DNA of 56,895 bases from a virus, in the IMG/VR virus record IMGVR_UViG_3300042731_003524, positions 1 to 56,895 of that record, one strand, 5' to 3'. The position numbers and the translations under genes are program-made. The first letter of the stretch is position 1; every line of letters starts with the position of its first letter. The notes under the pieces were generated by a model. It worked only from the letters and a program-made list of their open reading frames with translations. It was not told the DNA's origin and ran no database searches. Shown in pieces: positions 46,381 through 54,341 of this stretch.

Positions 46381-48909
46381 ATGGCTTGCACGCTGCCGGG
46401 GCACCCAGATTGCGAGAAATGTGCGTTTCACGAGGGGGCGAAAGAGGTGGGAATCGCGGGGAGGGCGATCCGAGACTTGGGGTCTAGGAAGTGCGTACTG
46501 GTGGTGGGTCAGAGTCCGGGGGTGGAAGAGGATAAGACGGGACGGGTATTCATCGGACGATCGGGGAAGCTATTGGAGGGGGCCTATGTGAACCATATGC
46601 CGAAGGGGTGGGACATAGTGGCCACGAACGCGGTGAAGTGTGTGCCGCCGTATCGGGTGGACCCGCGCGTGACTCAGTGTAAGGCGTGTGGGGGGTATCT
46701 AGGGGAGGACTTCGCGGCCGTTCTAGAGGCGTATGACGAGGTGAAGGTGCTGTGCTTGGGGAAGGTGGCAGCGCTGGCAGTGTTGGGGTCGAAGACGCTG
46801 AAGGCAGCGATGAGACGACAGGGGGAGTTGGTGACGAGGTTGCCATGGGCGGACGAGCCCCTATCTAAGCCGGTGCGAGTGTTCACGACGTATCATCCAG
46901 CGTTCATACTGCGAGATCCGAAGCCCGCAATCCTGGGGGCCGTGGAGGACCACTTGGCGCTGTTGAGGGAGGACGCAACGGGCACGGTCGAGGGGCGCGT
47001 AACGACGGTAGGAATGAGCGAGTTTAGAACGTCACTGGGGGAAGATCGACCGGAGTTGATGTGGTTGGATATTGAGACGTACGGGATTCGACCGGGGGTT
47101 GAGCAGACGGTGTTCAATCCCCATGCGTCGTACGTGGTGGATGGAGTGAAGTATTCGAATCAAATCGTGTCGATCGCATTCTCGTATTGGAAGGGGGAGG
47201 AACTGATTGTAACTTCTGGACTGATAAGCAGTCACGAGAAGACGATACGCGGGATTCTGAGCGACGCAACGTCACTGGGAATTGGCTTAGGGGGCACGAG
47301 TATCGCGTTCGACTTGAGCTATTTGAAGTGCCGATTTCCAGGGTGGGTGATACGAAGTAATACTCATCTAGTGGACCTATGTGCGGTGAGCTTCGCGGAG
47401 AATCCGAATCGACCAGAGGGCAGTCTGAAGGACTTGTCGCCGTTGCTGTTGCGAGGGAAGGAGGCGAAATACGAGAAAGGGATGAAGAAGTACGGAGATG
47501 ATCGCGAGTTGTTGATGTACAACATGCAGGATGTAATCAACCCAGCGAGGATTTATCGGCTGCTGGTGGGGAGGATGGAGGTAAGAGGATACCCCAGTGA
47601 CGTAGGGGCGTTGCTACGATGGTACTCGTTCGTGGTTCATCGGCTGTTGGAGATGGGGATGGAGGGGACGGAGATGGATAAGGAGAGGTTGGGGGAGTTG
47701 GAGCGTCAGACGAGAGGTCGGGTGGAGACGATGGTGAGGGGGGCGCCGACTAGGGGGCCCGAGTTCGTGTTGAGGGGGAAGGGATCGGGGCTGTACGCCG
47801 ACTGGTTGTTTAATCTCATTGGAACGACTGAGAAGGGGTATAAGTGGGAGATGACGAAGACTGGGGTGAGCACGGGGAAGAGCAATACGAGGCGAGCGCT
47901 GTCGATTCCAACGTTATCAAGAACGCTGAAGACGAGGGTGAGATTGATCTCTCACTATCGGACAGCGAACAAGCTGTTGACGAGTTATCTCTCGCCTATG
48001 GAGGCGATGTTGGCGGGGGGCTCTCGGGTGTGGCCGACATGGTTTCCGGTGCCGAGTCGGTTTGACCGGGGGAAGATGGACGGAGGAACGAGGCAGGGTC
48101 GGATTACGTGTAAGCGGCCCGCGTTGCAGACGAGCCCGCCGCAGATTAAGGCTCTGTTCAAGTCGAGGTATCGGGGTGGGTGCTTGGTGAGCTTCGATTT
48201 TAGCCAGTTGGAGTTGAGAGTGGCCGCGCTGTTGTCGGGGGATCAGCGGTTATTGCAGGTGTTCAGGGATGGGAGGGACATTCATCAGGAGACGTTGGAC
48301 GGGGTGTACGGACGGCCGGTTGGGAAGGACGTACCGAACTATGATCGATTGAGGAAGCTGGCGAAGTACACGAACTTTGGTACGATTTACGGGATTGGGC
48401 CTCCGCATTTGAGGGAGGTATTATGGAAGCAGGGGGGGATCGACGTTTCAGAGTTGGAGTGCGCGAAGTTCATTACGGGTTTCAGGCGGACGTATTGGGG
48501 GTATCAAGCGTGGCAGCGCGATCAGGTAGAGAGGGTGAGAAAGGATCGGCGGTTGGAGTTGCCGATTACAGGCCAGTGGTTGAGCTTCGCCGATCCGAGG
48601 ATGAACTTTGATAAGGCGATTCTCAATTTCCCGATCCAGACGACGGCCGCGAACATCTGCTTGGTGGCCCAAGGGTTGGTGAAGTCGATCTTGGATGTGG
48701 GTGCTAGGGGAGTGGTGCCGTTGCAGATTTACGACGCGGTGTTGGTTGATCTAAAGTGGAAGGACGAAGAGGGGCTTCAGGAGATAGAGAGGGTAATGAC
48801 TGATAATTGGTATTTGAAGGCGTTGTTCGAGGAGTACGGGAGGAGCTTGCCGATCACGGTGGACCGGAAGATTTTGTACGAGGAAGGACCCCAGCCGTCG
48901 TATCATTGA
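46381..48909 (+). CDS. uracil-DNA glycosylase/DNA polymerase I fusion, 842 aa
   Basis: ATG 46381 with AGGAG upstream. The N-terminus (1-210) is a family 4-type uracil-DNA glycosylase: cluster cysteines CEKC (11-14), KCVPP (C87) and QCKAC (100-103), active-site motif GQSPG.EED (43-51) and the YHPAF His. Then a 3'-5' exonuclease: LDIETYG, IAFDLSYL, YNMQD. The polymerase palm shows motif A SFDFSQLELR, motif B RKLAKYTNFGTIYG and motif C QIYDAVLVD, where the usual His-Asp-Glu reads Tyr-Asp-Ala. It is the replicative polymerase. A UDG-like N-terminal domain on a phage polymerase has precedent in SPO1-type phages. Motif copies at 47030, 47270 and 47592. Confidence 0.92.
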   Translation: MACTLPGHPDCEKCAFHEGAKEVGIAGRAIRDLGSRKCVLVVGQSPGVEEDKTGRVFIGRSGKLLEGAYVNHMPKGWDIVATNAVKCVPPYRVDPRVTQCKACGGYLGEDFAAVLEAYDEVKVLCLGKVAALAVLGSKTLKAAMRRQGELVTRLPWADEPLSKPVRVFTTYHPAFILRDPKPAILGAVEDHLALLREDATGTVEGRVTTVGMSEFRTSLGEDRPELMWLDIETYGIRPGVEQTVFNPHASYVVDGVKYSNQIVSIAFSYWKGEELIVTSGLISSHEKTIRGILSDATSLGIGLGGTSIAFDLSYLKCRFPGWVIRSNTHLVDLCAVSFAENPNRPEGSLKDLSPLLLRGKEAKYEKGMKKYGDDRELLMYNMQDVINPARIYRLLVGRMEVRGYPSDVGALLRWYSFVVHRLLEMGMEGTEMDKERLGELERQTRGRVETMVRGAPTRGPEFVLRGKGSGLYADWLFNLIGTTEKGYKWEMTKTGVSTGKSNTRRALSIPTLSRTLKTRVRLISHYRTANKLLTSYLSPMEAMLAGGSRVWPTWFPVPSRFDRGKMDGGTRQGRITCKRPALQTSPPQIKALFKSRYRGGCLVSFDFSQLELRVAALLSGDQRLLQVFRDGRDIHQETLDGVYGRPVGKDVPNYDRLRKLAKYTNFGTIYGIGPPHLREVLWKQGGIDVSELECAKFITGFRRTYWGYQAWQRDQVERVRKDRRLELPITGQWLSFADPRMNFDKAILNFPIQTTAANICLVAQGLVKSILDVGARGVVPLQIYDAVLVDLKWKDEEGLQEIERVMTDNWYLKALFEEYGRSLPITVDRKILYEEGPQPSYH

Positions 48910-48934
48910 CACGCGGTCACGGAGTGAGTAGTAT
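48906..48934 (+). promoter_or_regulatory. sigma-70 type promoter
   Basis: Consensus -35 TTGACA (48906-48911), 17-base spacer, -10 TAGTAT (48929-48934), starting inside the polymerase stop region and reading into the lipoprotein gene at 48969. Confidence 0.75.
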
Positions 48935-48968
48935 GCGAGTAGGAACTTACCCCATAAGGAGGAAGATT

Positions 48969-49475
48969 ATGATGAAGATGGCTCTGATGAGTTTGGCTAC
49001 GCTGCTGGTAGGTGGGTGTCTTAGCGGGTGCTCGGCGGAGCATTGGGCGGGGAAGACAACGATGCGAACTGAATTGAAGTTCAACCCAGTGACGAAGACG
49101 TTCTACTTTGTGGATACGAAGGACAACGACATTGAGATGGAAGACCTGGAGATGGACGCTGAGTCAAAGAGATTGACGCTGGCTCGATTGAAGATCGTGA
49201 ACAATTCGAGCACGGCTATTGCGGCCGAGGTTGATCGAATTCTGGCGGTGGCCGAGGCGCAGAAGACGCAAGTGGAGTATGTTAGCGCGCTGACGGATGG
49301 GATTGGGAATGTGGTGAAGGAGTTGGTGCCGTTGGTGTCGTCGTTGCAAGGTGTTATTGCGGCGCTTAATCCTGACGATCCGAGTACGATCGAGCAGTTG
49401 ACGGAGGCATTGGAGGCCCTTGAGGCGTTACAGCAAGTCAAGGAGATTACTCCTGGAGCAACTACCGATGAGTAG
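48969..49475 (+). CDS. phage lipoprotein, 168 aa
   Basis: ATG 48969 follows AAGGAGGA; the long upstream frame overlaps the polymerase and is rejected. Signal MMKMALMSLATLLVGGC with a lipobox-like VGGC, a second Cys nearby, then a beta part (FYFVDTKDNDIEMED) and a helical coiled-coil half (KTQVEYVSALTDGIGNVVKE). It has its own promoter. Probably anchored in the envelope, perhaps in lysis, superinfection exclusion or receptor masking. Confidence 0.75.
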   Translation: MMKMALMSLATLLVGGCLSGCSAEHWAGKTTMRTELKFNPVTKTFYFVDTKDNDIEMEDLEMDAESKRLTLARLKIVNNSSTAIAAEVDRILAVAEAQKTQVEYVSALTDGIGNVVKELVPLVSSLQGVIAALNPDDPSTIEQLTEALEALEALQQVKEITPGATTDE

Positions 49476-49926
49476 TCGCAAATGGCTGTGGGCGCTTCTT
49501 GTAGTGCCTCCAATGTTTTTAGGCTGCGATGCCAGCGGCGGGAAAGGTAACGTCACTGGGGAGAATCCTGATAAGATCGTTGCTGGGGTGGGGAGTGGGA
49601 CGCAGGACACGTCTGGAGTGAAGGTGAGTCCTGCGTTGACTGGGTTGGTGTCCAGTCATGGAGATAACGATCCGTGGTTGGGCAGGATTTTCGCGCTGGC
49701 CGTGGCGTTCGGCGGGCCGTACATGCTGCGGCAGTTTCTTCGTCTGATTGAAGAGGTGATGACGCACCGAAGGATTATGGCGTGCTCGTCGAGTGAGATT
49801 TCCGAGGTCTTGAAATCAGGAGCTATACATGGGAAGAGAGACGAAGCCAAAGCCGCCCTTGCCCGTATCAAAGCTGGTTCTGGACGGAGAGGAGACGGAG
49901 GTTCAGTATCCAGGGACGCTACCTGA
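49468..49926 (+). CDS. lipoprotein with a membrane segment, 152 aa
   Basis: ATG 49468 overlaps the previous gene behind GGAG. Signal RKWLWALLVVPPMFLGC with lipobox FLGC, a Gly/Ser/Thr-rich linker (the motif at 49551 encodes VTG), a membrane segment (about 80-98, RIFALAVAFGGPYMLRQF) and a basic tail. It forms a pair with the lipoprotein upstream; such pairs can act as spanins, but the second membrane segment is atypical. Confidence 0.7.
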   Translation: MSSRKWLWALLVVPPMFLGCDASGGKGNVTGENPDKIVAGVGSGTQDTSGVKVSPALTGLVSSHGDNDPWLGRIFALAVAFGGPYMLRQFLRLIEEVMTHRRIMACSSSEISEVLKSGAIHGKRDEAKAALARIKAGSGRRGDGGSVSRDAT

Positions 49927-50314
49927 CGATTGGCTCGGGTCGTATAATCGAGGAACGCAGGTCATTCAGGTGTTGGGAACGCTGCCATCGAACGTGGCGT
50001 TCTGCGTACTGGTGCATGAGATTTTCCATCATGTGTATCAGCAGTCGAAGTTGAGTATTTTCTTTCAGGCGATGGGCTTGAAGGGAGAGGAGTTGGACGA
50101 GACGGAGGAGTTGTTCGTGGACTCGCTATCTGGCGAGTTCGTGAAGGTGTTGCAGGCAAATCGGGGGATGTTTAAGAAGTTGGCGCCAATATGGAACGAG
50201 ATCACGAGTCGGAAAATCAGTTCAAAAGGGACGTTCTCGATGCGGAATCTTCTGGGGAGCAGCGTGAAAAGCTCCATCGTTGGGCTCAAGCCGCTCAAAT
50301 CCTCAGTGATATAA
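49829..50314 (+). CDS. putative zinc metalloprotease, 161 aa
   Basis: Residues 63-68 are HEIFHH, the HExxH zinc site, with a likely third ligand Glu in ELDETEELFVDSL about 25 residues later. Length and pattern fit small phage/plasmid metallopeptidases; the substrate is unknown. ATG 49829 follows AGGAG and overlaps the preceding gene by 98 bases. It could process a host regulator or a phage protein. Confidence 0.75.
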   Translation: MGRETKPKPPLPVSKLVLDGEETEVQYPGTLPDDWLGSYNRGTQVIQVLGTLPSNVAFCVLVHEIFHHVYQQSKLSIFFQAMGLKGEELDETEELFVDSLSGEFVKVLQANRGMFKKLAPIWNEITSRKISSKGTFSMRNLLGSSVKSSIVGLKPLKSSVI

Positions 50315-50577
50315 GCGACGAATTGATCTACCATAAGATCGTACGTTCCCCCAGTGACGATCATATACGACGGACGATGCTTCGAGCCAAGAAGGACTTG
50401 GGGAAGCTTGTCACGGTGTTCAATCGGAATTCTAGTCGGCAGAACGAGGTGCTAACGAGGTTGTTCGATGTTATTTGCCGTCTCGTCTCTCTGTCGGCGT
50501 CGTTGAGGGAGGCATCTAGTGCTTCAACTGGTGATAAGCGATCTTCAGATTCCGTTCCACGACCGGAGGGTTCTTAA
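50191..50577 (+). CDS. hypothetical helical protein, 128 aa
   Basis: Mostly charged helices (QREKLHRWAQAAQILSDISD, LRAKKDLGKLVTVFNRNSS). The ATG at 50191 has only a weak ribosome-binding site and overlaps the protease gene by 124 bases, so the true start is uncertain. The motif at 50349 encodes PSD. No family recognised. Confidence 0.6.
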   Translation: MERDHESENQFKRDVLDAESSGEQREKLHRWAQAAQILSDISDELIYHKIVRSPSDDHIRRTMLRAKKDLGKLVTVFNRNSSRQNEVLTRLFDVICRLVSLSASLREASSASTGDKRSSDSVPRPEGS

Positions 50578-51274
50578 CGCGGCGCTCGACATAGCGCTGA
50601 AGGAGCAGCCGGACGTTGTTCATATGCTGGGGGACGTGGGGGACTTCTTTAGCGTTTCTCGCTTCGTGGAGGAGCCACGGGATGAGCGACTGTTGCGGTT
50701 GAAGTTCGAGTTGGAGAACGTGGGGGCGCTTATCGACAACATAAGGGGGTCCTGTCCTAAGGCGAAGGTGCATTTCCACTGTGGGAATCACGAGGCGAGG
50801 TTGCAGAAGTATGTGTATTCACGGGTGGGGCCGCTAGCTGGGTTGGACGAGTTGAGGTTGGAGAACTTGTTGAGGCTCAAGGAGCGCGGGGTTGAGTATC
50901 ACGAGTACGGGACAGTAGTGAAGGTGGACGGGATTGGATTTACGCACGGGCAGGTGGTACGGAAGAACGCGGGGGCAGCCGCGCTTGAGACGATCATGCA
51001 GACGGGGTGCTCCACGATGATGGGGCACACGCATAGGATGGGGTACGTGGCGAAGAGGATGGAGAACAAGGTGTTGGAAGGGTGGGAGATCGGATGCTGT
51101 TGTCGGTTGAATCTGCCATACGTCGTGGGAACGCCGAACTGGCAACAAGGCTTCGCTGTGGTGGAGGACGGACAGGTGACGCTACTGCCGTGGAAGGGTG
51201 GGATATTCTGGAAAGGACGTCACTGGGGGAAAGATAAGAACCTGTTGGTTGGAATCAAGGGCGCGCGAGCGTAG
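50519..51274 (+). CDS. calcineurin-like metallophosphoesterase, 251 aa
   Basis: Metal-binding signatures in order: ISDLQIPFHD (about 6-15), MLGDVGDF (about 36-43), CGNHE (about 89-93), THGQ (about 142-145) and GHTHR (about 168-172), the dimetal phosphoesterase set. Such phage enzymes cleave phosphodiesters in nucleic acids or nucleotides; this one lies among replication genes. GTG 50519 follows GGAGG. The motif at 51218 encodes RHW, the rarest frame used. Confidence 0.9.
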   Translation: MLQLVISDLQIPFHDRRVLNAALDIALKEQPDVVHMLGDVGDFFSVSRFVEEPRDERLLRLKFELENVGALIDNIRGSCPKAKVHFHCGNHEARLQKYVYSRVGPLAGLDELRLENLLRLKERGVEYHEYGTVVKVDGIGFTHGQVVRKNAGAAALETIMQTGCSTMMGHTHRMGYVAKRMENKVLEGWEIGCCCRLNLPYVVGTPNWQQGFAVVEDGQVTLLPWKGGIFWKGRHWGKDKNLLVGIKGARA

Positions 51275-51283
51275 GAGGCGACG

Positions 51284-51505
51284 ATGGAACCTAAGCCCGG
51301 TAAGACGGTGGGTCCGAAGCAGTGGACGTGTTCGTGCGGGGGTAGACTTCTTGGGCATGAACGCGAGCAAGGGGCGTTCTCTGTAAAATGCGAGTCATGC
51401 GGTAAGACGATTGAAGGACTGCACTACTACTGTGGAAGATGTGGCGAGCGAGAGACGAACGAACGAGGAAGACTCTGTAACGTGTGCGATAATTCCTACG
51501 GCTAG
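51284..51505 (+). CDS. zinc-ribbon protein, 73 aa
   Basis: ATG 51284 follows AGGAGG. Four Cys pairs (CSCGG, CESCGK, CGRCG, CNVCD) predict two tandem zinc ribbons, as in small nucleic-acid-binding accessory proteins. Located in the replication cluster. Confidence 0.75.
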   Translation: MEPKPGKTVGPKQWTCSCGGRLLGHEREQGAFSVKCESCGKTIEGLHYYCGRCGERETNERGRLCNVCDNSYG

Positions 51506-51514
51506 GAGATGACA

Positions 51515-51847
51515 ATGTTTTGGAGGCCGGACTTAACGACGGAGGAGACATTCGAGCTTATCCAGAGTTTCGTCAAGGGGAGAATCGACGGTGCGTTCTT
51601 TAAAATGAGCCCCAAACAAATGGCCGAATACTTTAACGACTGCTTGCGACGATTCCCTCGACCGGAGTTTACGGACCTCATTGAGATTGTAGTTTTTGTG
51701 AAGATGGAAGATGGAAGAGAGTACAAGCCGAGTAGGTTTCTGAGGGTTTGCATTGACCATATTCGGAAATCGAATGTGACGCAGCTAATGGCTTGGCTGG
51801 CGTCCGGTGTTGACAGGATTCAGAGAGAGATTGATGGCGAATCCTAA
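51515..51847 (+). CDS. hypothetical protein, 110 aa
   Basis: The second Met (51515) is chosen because AGGAG lies 7 bases upstream, too close to the first. Helical with an amphipathic start (TTEETFELIQSFVKG) and LIEIVVFVKMEDGREYKPS in the middle. Overlaps the nuclease gene. Unknown. Confidence 0.7.
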   Translation: MFWRPDLTTEETFELIQSFVKGRIDGAFFKMSPKQMAEYFNDCLRRFPRPEFTDLIEIVVFVKMEDGREYKPSRFLRVCIDHIRKSNVTQLMAWLASGVDRIQREIDGES

Positions 51848-52382
51848 GAAGTTCGTCGTGTCGTGCGACGATCGTGAGAAACGACCGATCGTCTTTCCAA
51901 AGGTGTATGCGCTCGGGGGGACGCTGCATCTGATTGAGCCGCAGAAGAAGCGGATGAAGGTAGGGGATTACGCGGACCCCAGTGACGTAGTGGGGATCGA
52001 GAGGAAGAGTGCGCTGAGCGAGTTGTTTGACTGTTTCTACGGAGGGAAGCGGCGGAGTTGTAGAAGACAACTGGAGAATCTTAGTAAGAAGTACGATGTG
52101 GGGATTCTTCTCGTGGAGACGCAGCCGCACGAGGTGATAGCGCACGACTTTACGAAGGACTATCGGGGGGCGTGTCAGATCGAGGCGAAGGCGGGGCTCG
52201 GGCATGTGATCGTGCAGAACATCGTGAGCGATGCGGTGGAGTTCGGGCTACATCTCGTTTGGTGCGGGCGGGTGGACACGACGGCACGAAGGACGTCACT
52301 GGGGGCCTTGGTTCTTTCGTGGTTGTATTACGGGCGATATTGGGCGGAGCGAGGGAAAAAACTGAAAAGAGCTTGCAAGTAG
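51834..52382 (+). CDS. ERCC4-type nuclease, 182 aa
   Basis: VVSCDDREKRP near the N-terminus, then MKVGDYADPSD and VGIERKSALSELFDCF match the ERCC4/XPF nuclease core (GDY..., ERKxxxD/E). The remainder is alpha/beta (VGILLVETQPHEVIAHDF). Such phage enzymes cut branched or flap DNA during recombination. ATG 51834 (MANPKKF) is preferred over the longer frame. Motif copies at 51977 and 52294. Confidence 0.85.
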   Translation: MANPKKFVVSCDDREKRPIVFPKVYALGGTLHLIEPQKKRMKVGDYADPSDVVGIERKSALSELFDCFYGGKRRSCRRQLENLSKKYDVGILLVETQPHEVIAHDFTKDYRGACQIEAKAGLGHVIVQNIVSDAVEFGLHLVWCGRVDTTARRTSLGALVLSWLYYGRYWAERGKKLKRACK

Positions 52383-52401
52383 GCGAAACGTCCGGTACAC
52401 T
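52373..52401 (+). promoter_or_regulatory. sigma-70 type promoter
   Basis: -35 TTGCAA (52373-52378), 17-base spacer, -10 TACACT (52396-52401), overlapping the end of the nuclease gene and reading into the small-domain genes from 52437. Confidence 0.7.
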
Positions 52402-52436
52402 AGGGGAGGTCGATAGTTCAACTCAAGGAGAGCATG

Positions 52437-52670
52437 ATGTCGAAGTTTGAGGTTTACGAGGGTTCAAAGAAGAATGTACGAAGACTTAGGTTGATCAAGA
52501 ATGAGGGGACAGGCCGGGTTGACCTTTGTATTGTGGATGAGGATGGCGAACCGTATGAGGACGGTCGGATTCTCGGCGTAGATGAGAGAGGAATTGAGCG
52601 TTATAGCGGCTTCTCTTCTCTTTGGGACATTGCAATGGGTATGTGTGGGACGGTTCGTTTTACAAACTAG
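52437..52670 (+). CDS. small-domain family protein A, 77 aa
   Basis: One of four related phage proteins (with 52680-52913, 54086-54322 and the N-terminal half of 203-667). Shared pattern: short start (MSKFEVYE), RLRLI, VDLCIVDEDGE, DGRILGVDERGI, YSGF. The second Met of the ATGATG start is used because it aligns with the others and is 6 bases from AAGGAG. Probably a small beta barrel; function unknown. Confidence 0.75.
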   Translation: MSKFEVYEGSKKNVRRLRLIKNEGTGRVDLCIVDEDGEPYEDGRILGVDERGIERYSGFSSLWDIAMGMCGTVRFTN

Positions 52671-52679
52671 GAGATCATG

Positions 52680-52913
52680 ATGACTGAGGTACGAGTTTAT
52701 GACGACGCCAAAGAGAAGAAGATCGTGAGACTGAAGCTTGTCCCCCATACTAACGGGTCAGTGGACGTAGACGTGGTGGATGAGAATGGGACGGCATTAT
52801 ACAGTTTGGTAAGTATCGGGGAGAAGGGGTTATGCCAGTATGACTCTATTCCTAGCGGATTAGGGTTGAAGGTGGACTCGGATGGGCGATTAAAGAAGTG
52901 GAAGGGAGACTGA
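52680..52913 (+). CDS. small-domain family protein B, 77 aa
   Basis: Related to 52437-52670 and 54086-54322 (MTEVRVYDDA, VRLKLVPH, VDVDVVDENG, LVSIGEKGL, YDS). Adjacent duplication. The second Met is 6 bases from AGGAG. The stop abuts the PD-(D/E)XK nuclease start. Function unknown. Confidence 0.75.
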   Translation: MTEVRVYDDAKEKKIVRLKLVPHTNGSVDVDVVDENGTALYSLVSIGEKGLCQYDSIPSGLGLKVDSDGRLKKWKGD

Positions 52914-54089
52914 ATGATTGGCGGAGGCGGTGCGTCAATTAGACAAGCGGCGTTGGAAAGGGGGGAGAATCCAATGGAGATTTTCAATCATTTCCATCCG
53001 CTACATAATCTTGGGTTCAAGGTAATTCGTCCTACGGTAACGGGGAGTGGGTGCGGGACGTTCAATGAGTGCGAGAGGAAGTATTTCTTCGAGGAAAGGA
53101 TGGGGTTGAGGAAGAAGGGGGAGATGACGCCCGAGTATTTTCTGGTGGGGGAGATGGTGCATGAGGCGATGCGCGTGTATTCGCTGGGGAAGGGCGATAG
53201 CGCAGCAGCGCTGGCGGTTTCTGTGATTGGGGGGCGAGAGATTGATGATTGCACGATTGGAGGGGTGTTGCCGCCTGGCGTGCTTGAGCATGTAGATCGG
53301 TGTACGCAGAAGTCGTTGGCGATGGCAATATTCTTTCGAGACGTGTTGAAGAAGTATGGGGAGATGTTCGACGGAGAGAAGCACGAAGTGTTAGGGGCGG
53401 AGGTAAGGATCACGGCCAAGGCGACGTTTGAAAAGGGGATAGGGAGGAGTAGTGCTGCGACGATTGGAGGGCAGTTGGACTTGGTGACGAGAGAGCGGGC
53501 GACTGGCGAAGTGACACTACACGACTACAAGCAGACGGGCGGGAAACCGTTGGATCGAGCTAAGACGGTGAAGTTGGAGAAGCAGCCATGGATGTATCGG
53601 TTGTTGTGGGAGTGCTTGGAGGGGGTTAAGGCGACGAAGTTCAAGCACTACATTTTAAAGCGGCCCACGATTCGACAGCACAAGCCGAGTAAGAGTAAGC
53701 CGGAGGGGGAAACGTTCCAGGAGTATGTTGAACGGATGAAGTTGTGGTACTTGGACGAGCAGCAGAAGGGGAATAATCCGTTGGTGATCTCGACGTATGT
53801 CTATCCGACAGAAGGGTATCCGTCATGGTTCGTCGAACAGTTGAGAAGGGTGGCGAAGGCGGGGGCATTGCGGCCCTACTTGAGGTTTTTCCCGCCGACA
53901 GGGGCGCCTCATAGGTGCGTAGAGAGAGGGGGAGAGTGTCAGTTCCTGAATATCTGCACGAGTGACCCAGTGACGTGGGTGGAGATGATCGCTGGGAAGT
54001 TCAAGCGGGTGTTTAGGTATGATGAAGATGAGGAGAAGAAGGGGAGGATAGGATCCGATTACAGTTTTGATCTTGGAGCAAGAAAATGA
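52914..54089 (+). CDS. PD-(D/E)XK nuclease (Cas4/RecB-like), 391 aa
   Basis: NECERKYFFEERMGL and GEMVHEAM near the N-terminus, then GQLDLVTRERATGEVTLHDYKQ with the catalytic D...D-x-K, and EKQPWMYRLLW form the RecB/Cas4-type core. C-terminal cysteines (RCVERGGECQFLNIC) plus the N-terminal CGTFNEC could hold an Fe-S cluster, as in Cas4 and AddB. Probably an exonuclease preparing single strands for the Sak4-like recombinase downstream. ATG 52914 lies behind GGGAG (an alternative is 52974). Motif copy at 53966. Confidence 0.88.
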   Translation: MIGGGGASIRQAALERGENPMEIFNHFHPLHNLGFKVIRPTVTGSGCGTFNECERKYFFEERMGLRKKGEMTPEYFLVGEMVHEAMRVYSLGKGDSAAALAVSVIGGREIDDCTIGGVLPPGVLEHVDRCTQKSLAMAIFFRDVLKKYGEMFDGEKHEVLGAEVRITAKATFEKGIGRSSAATIGGQLDLVTRERATGEVTLHDYKQTGGKPLDRAKTVKLEKQPWMYRLLWECLEGVKATKFKHYILKRPTIRQHKPSKSKPEGETFQEYVERMKLWYLDEQQKGNNPLVISTYVYPTEGYPSWFVEQLRRVAKAGALRPYLRFFPPTGAPHRCVERGGECQFLNICTSDPVTWVEMIAGKFKRVFRYDEDEEKKGRIGSDYSFDLGARK

Positions 54090-54322
54090 ACAGGTTCGTA
54101 GTTTTCAACGAAGACGAAGAGGGCGTAACTAGGTTGAGGCTTGTAGTAGATCACACAGATGGGACAGTCGATCTTGTCGCAGTAAATGCTGATGGGGAGG
54201 TGTTGAGGTGTGGGCACATTCTAAATGTGGGGCCGGAAGGGGTGCTATTGTATAGTGACGTGAATGCCGAGTGTGGAATCAAAACAGACAGGGATCGCTA
54301 CGTTGTGACGACGAAAGACTAG
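54086..54322 (+). CDS. small-domain family protein C, 78 aa
   Basis: Third tandem member of the family (MNRFVVFNEDEEG, RLRLVVDHTDG, VDLVAVNADGE, HILNVGPEGV, YSDVN), closest to the N-terminal half of the protein at 203-667. Overlaps the nuclease gene by 4 bases. Function unknown. Confidence 0.75.
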   Translation: MNRFVVFNEDEEGVTRLRLVVDHTDGTVDLVAVNADGEVLRCGHILNVGPEGVLLYSDVNAECGIKTDRDRYVVTTKD

Positions 54323-54341
54323 ACTGCTTAGGAGACGGCGA

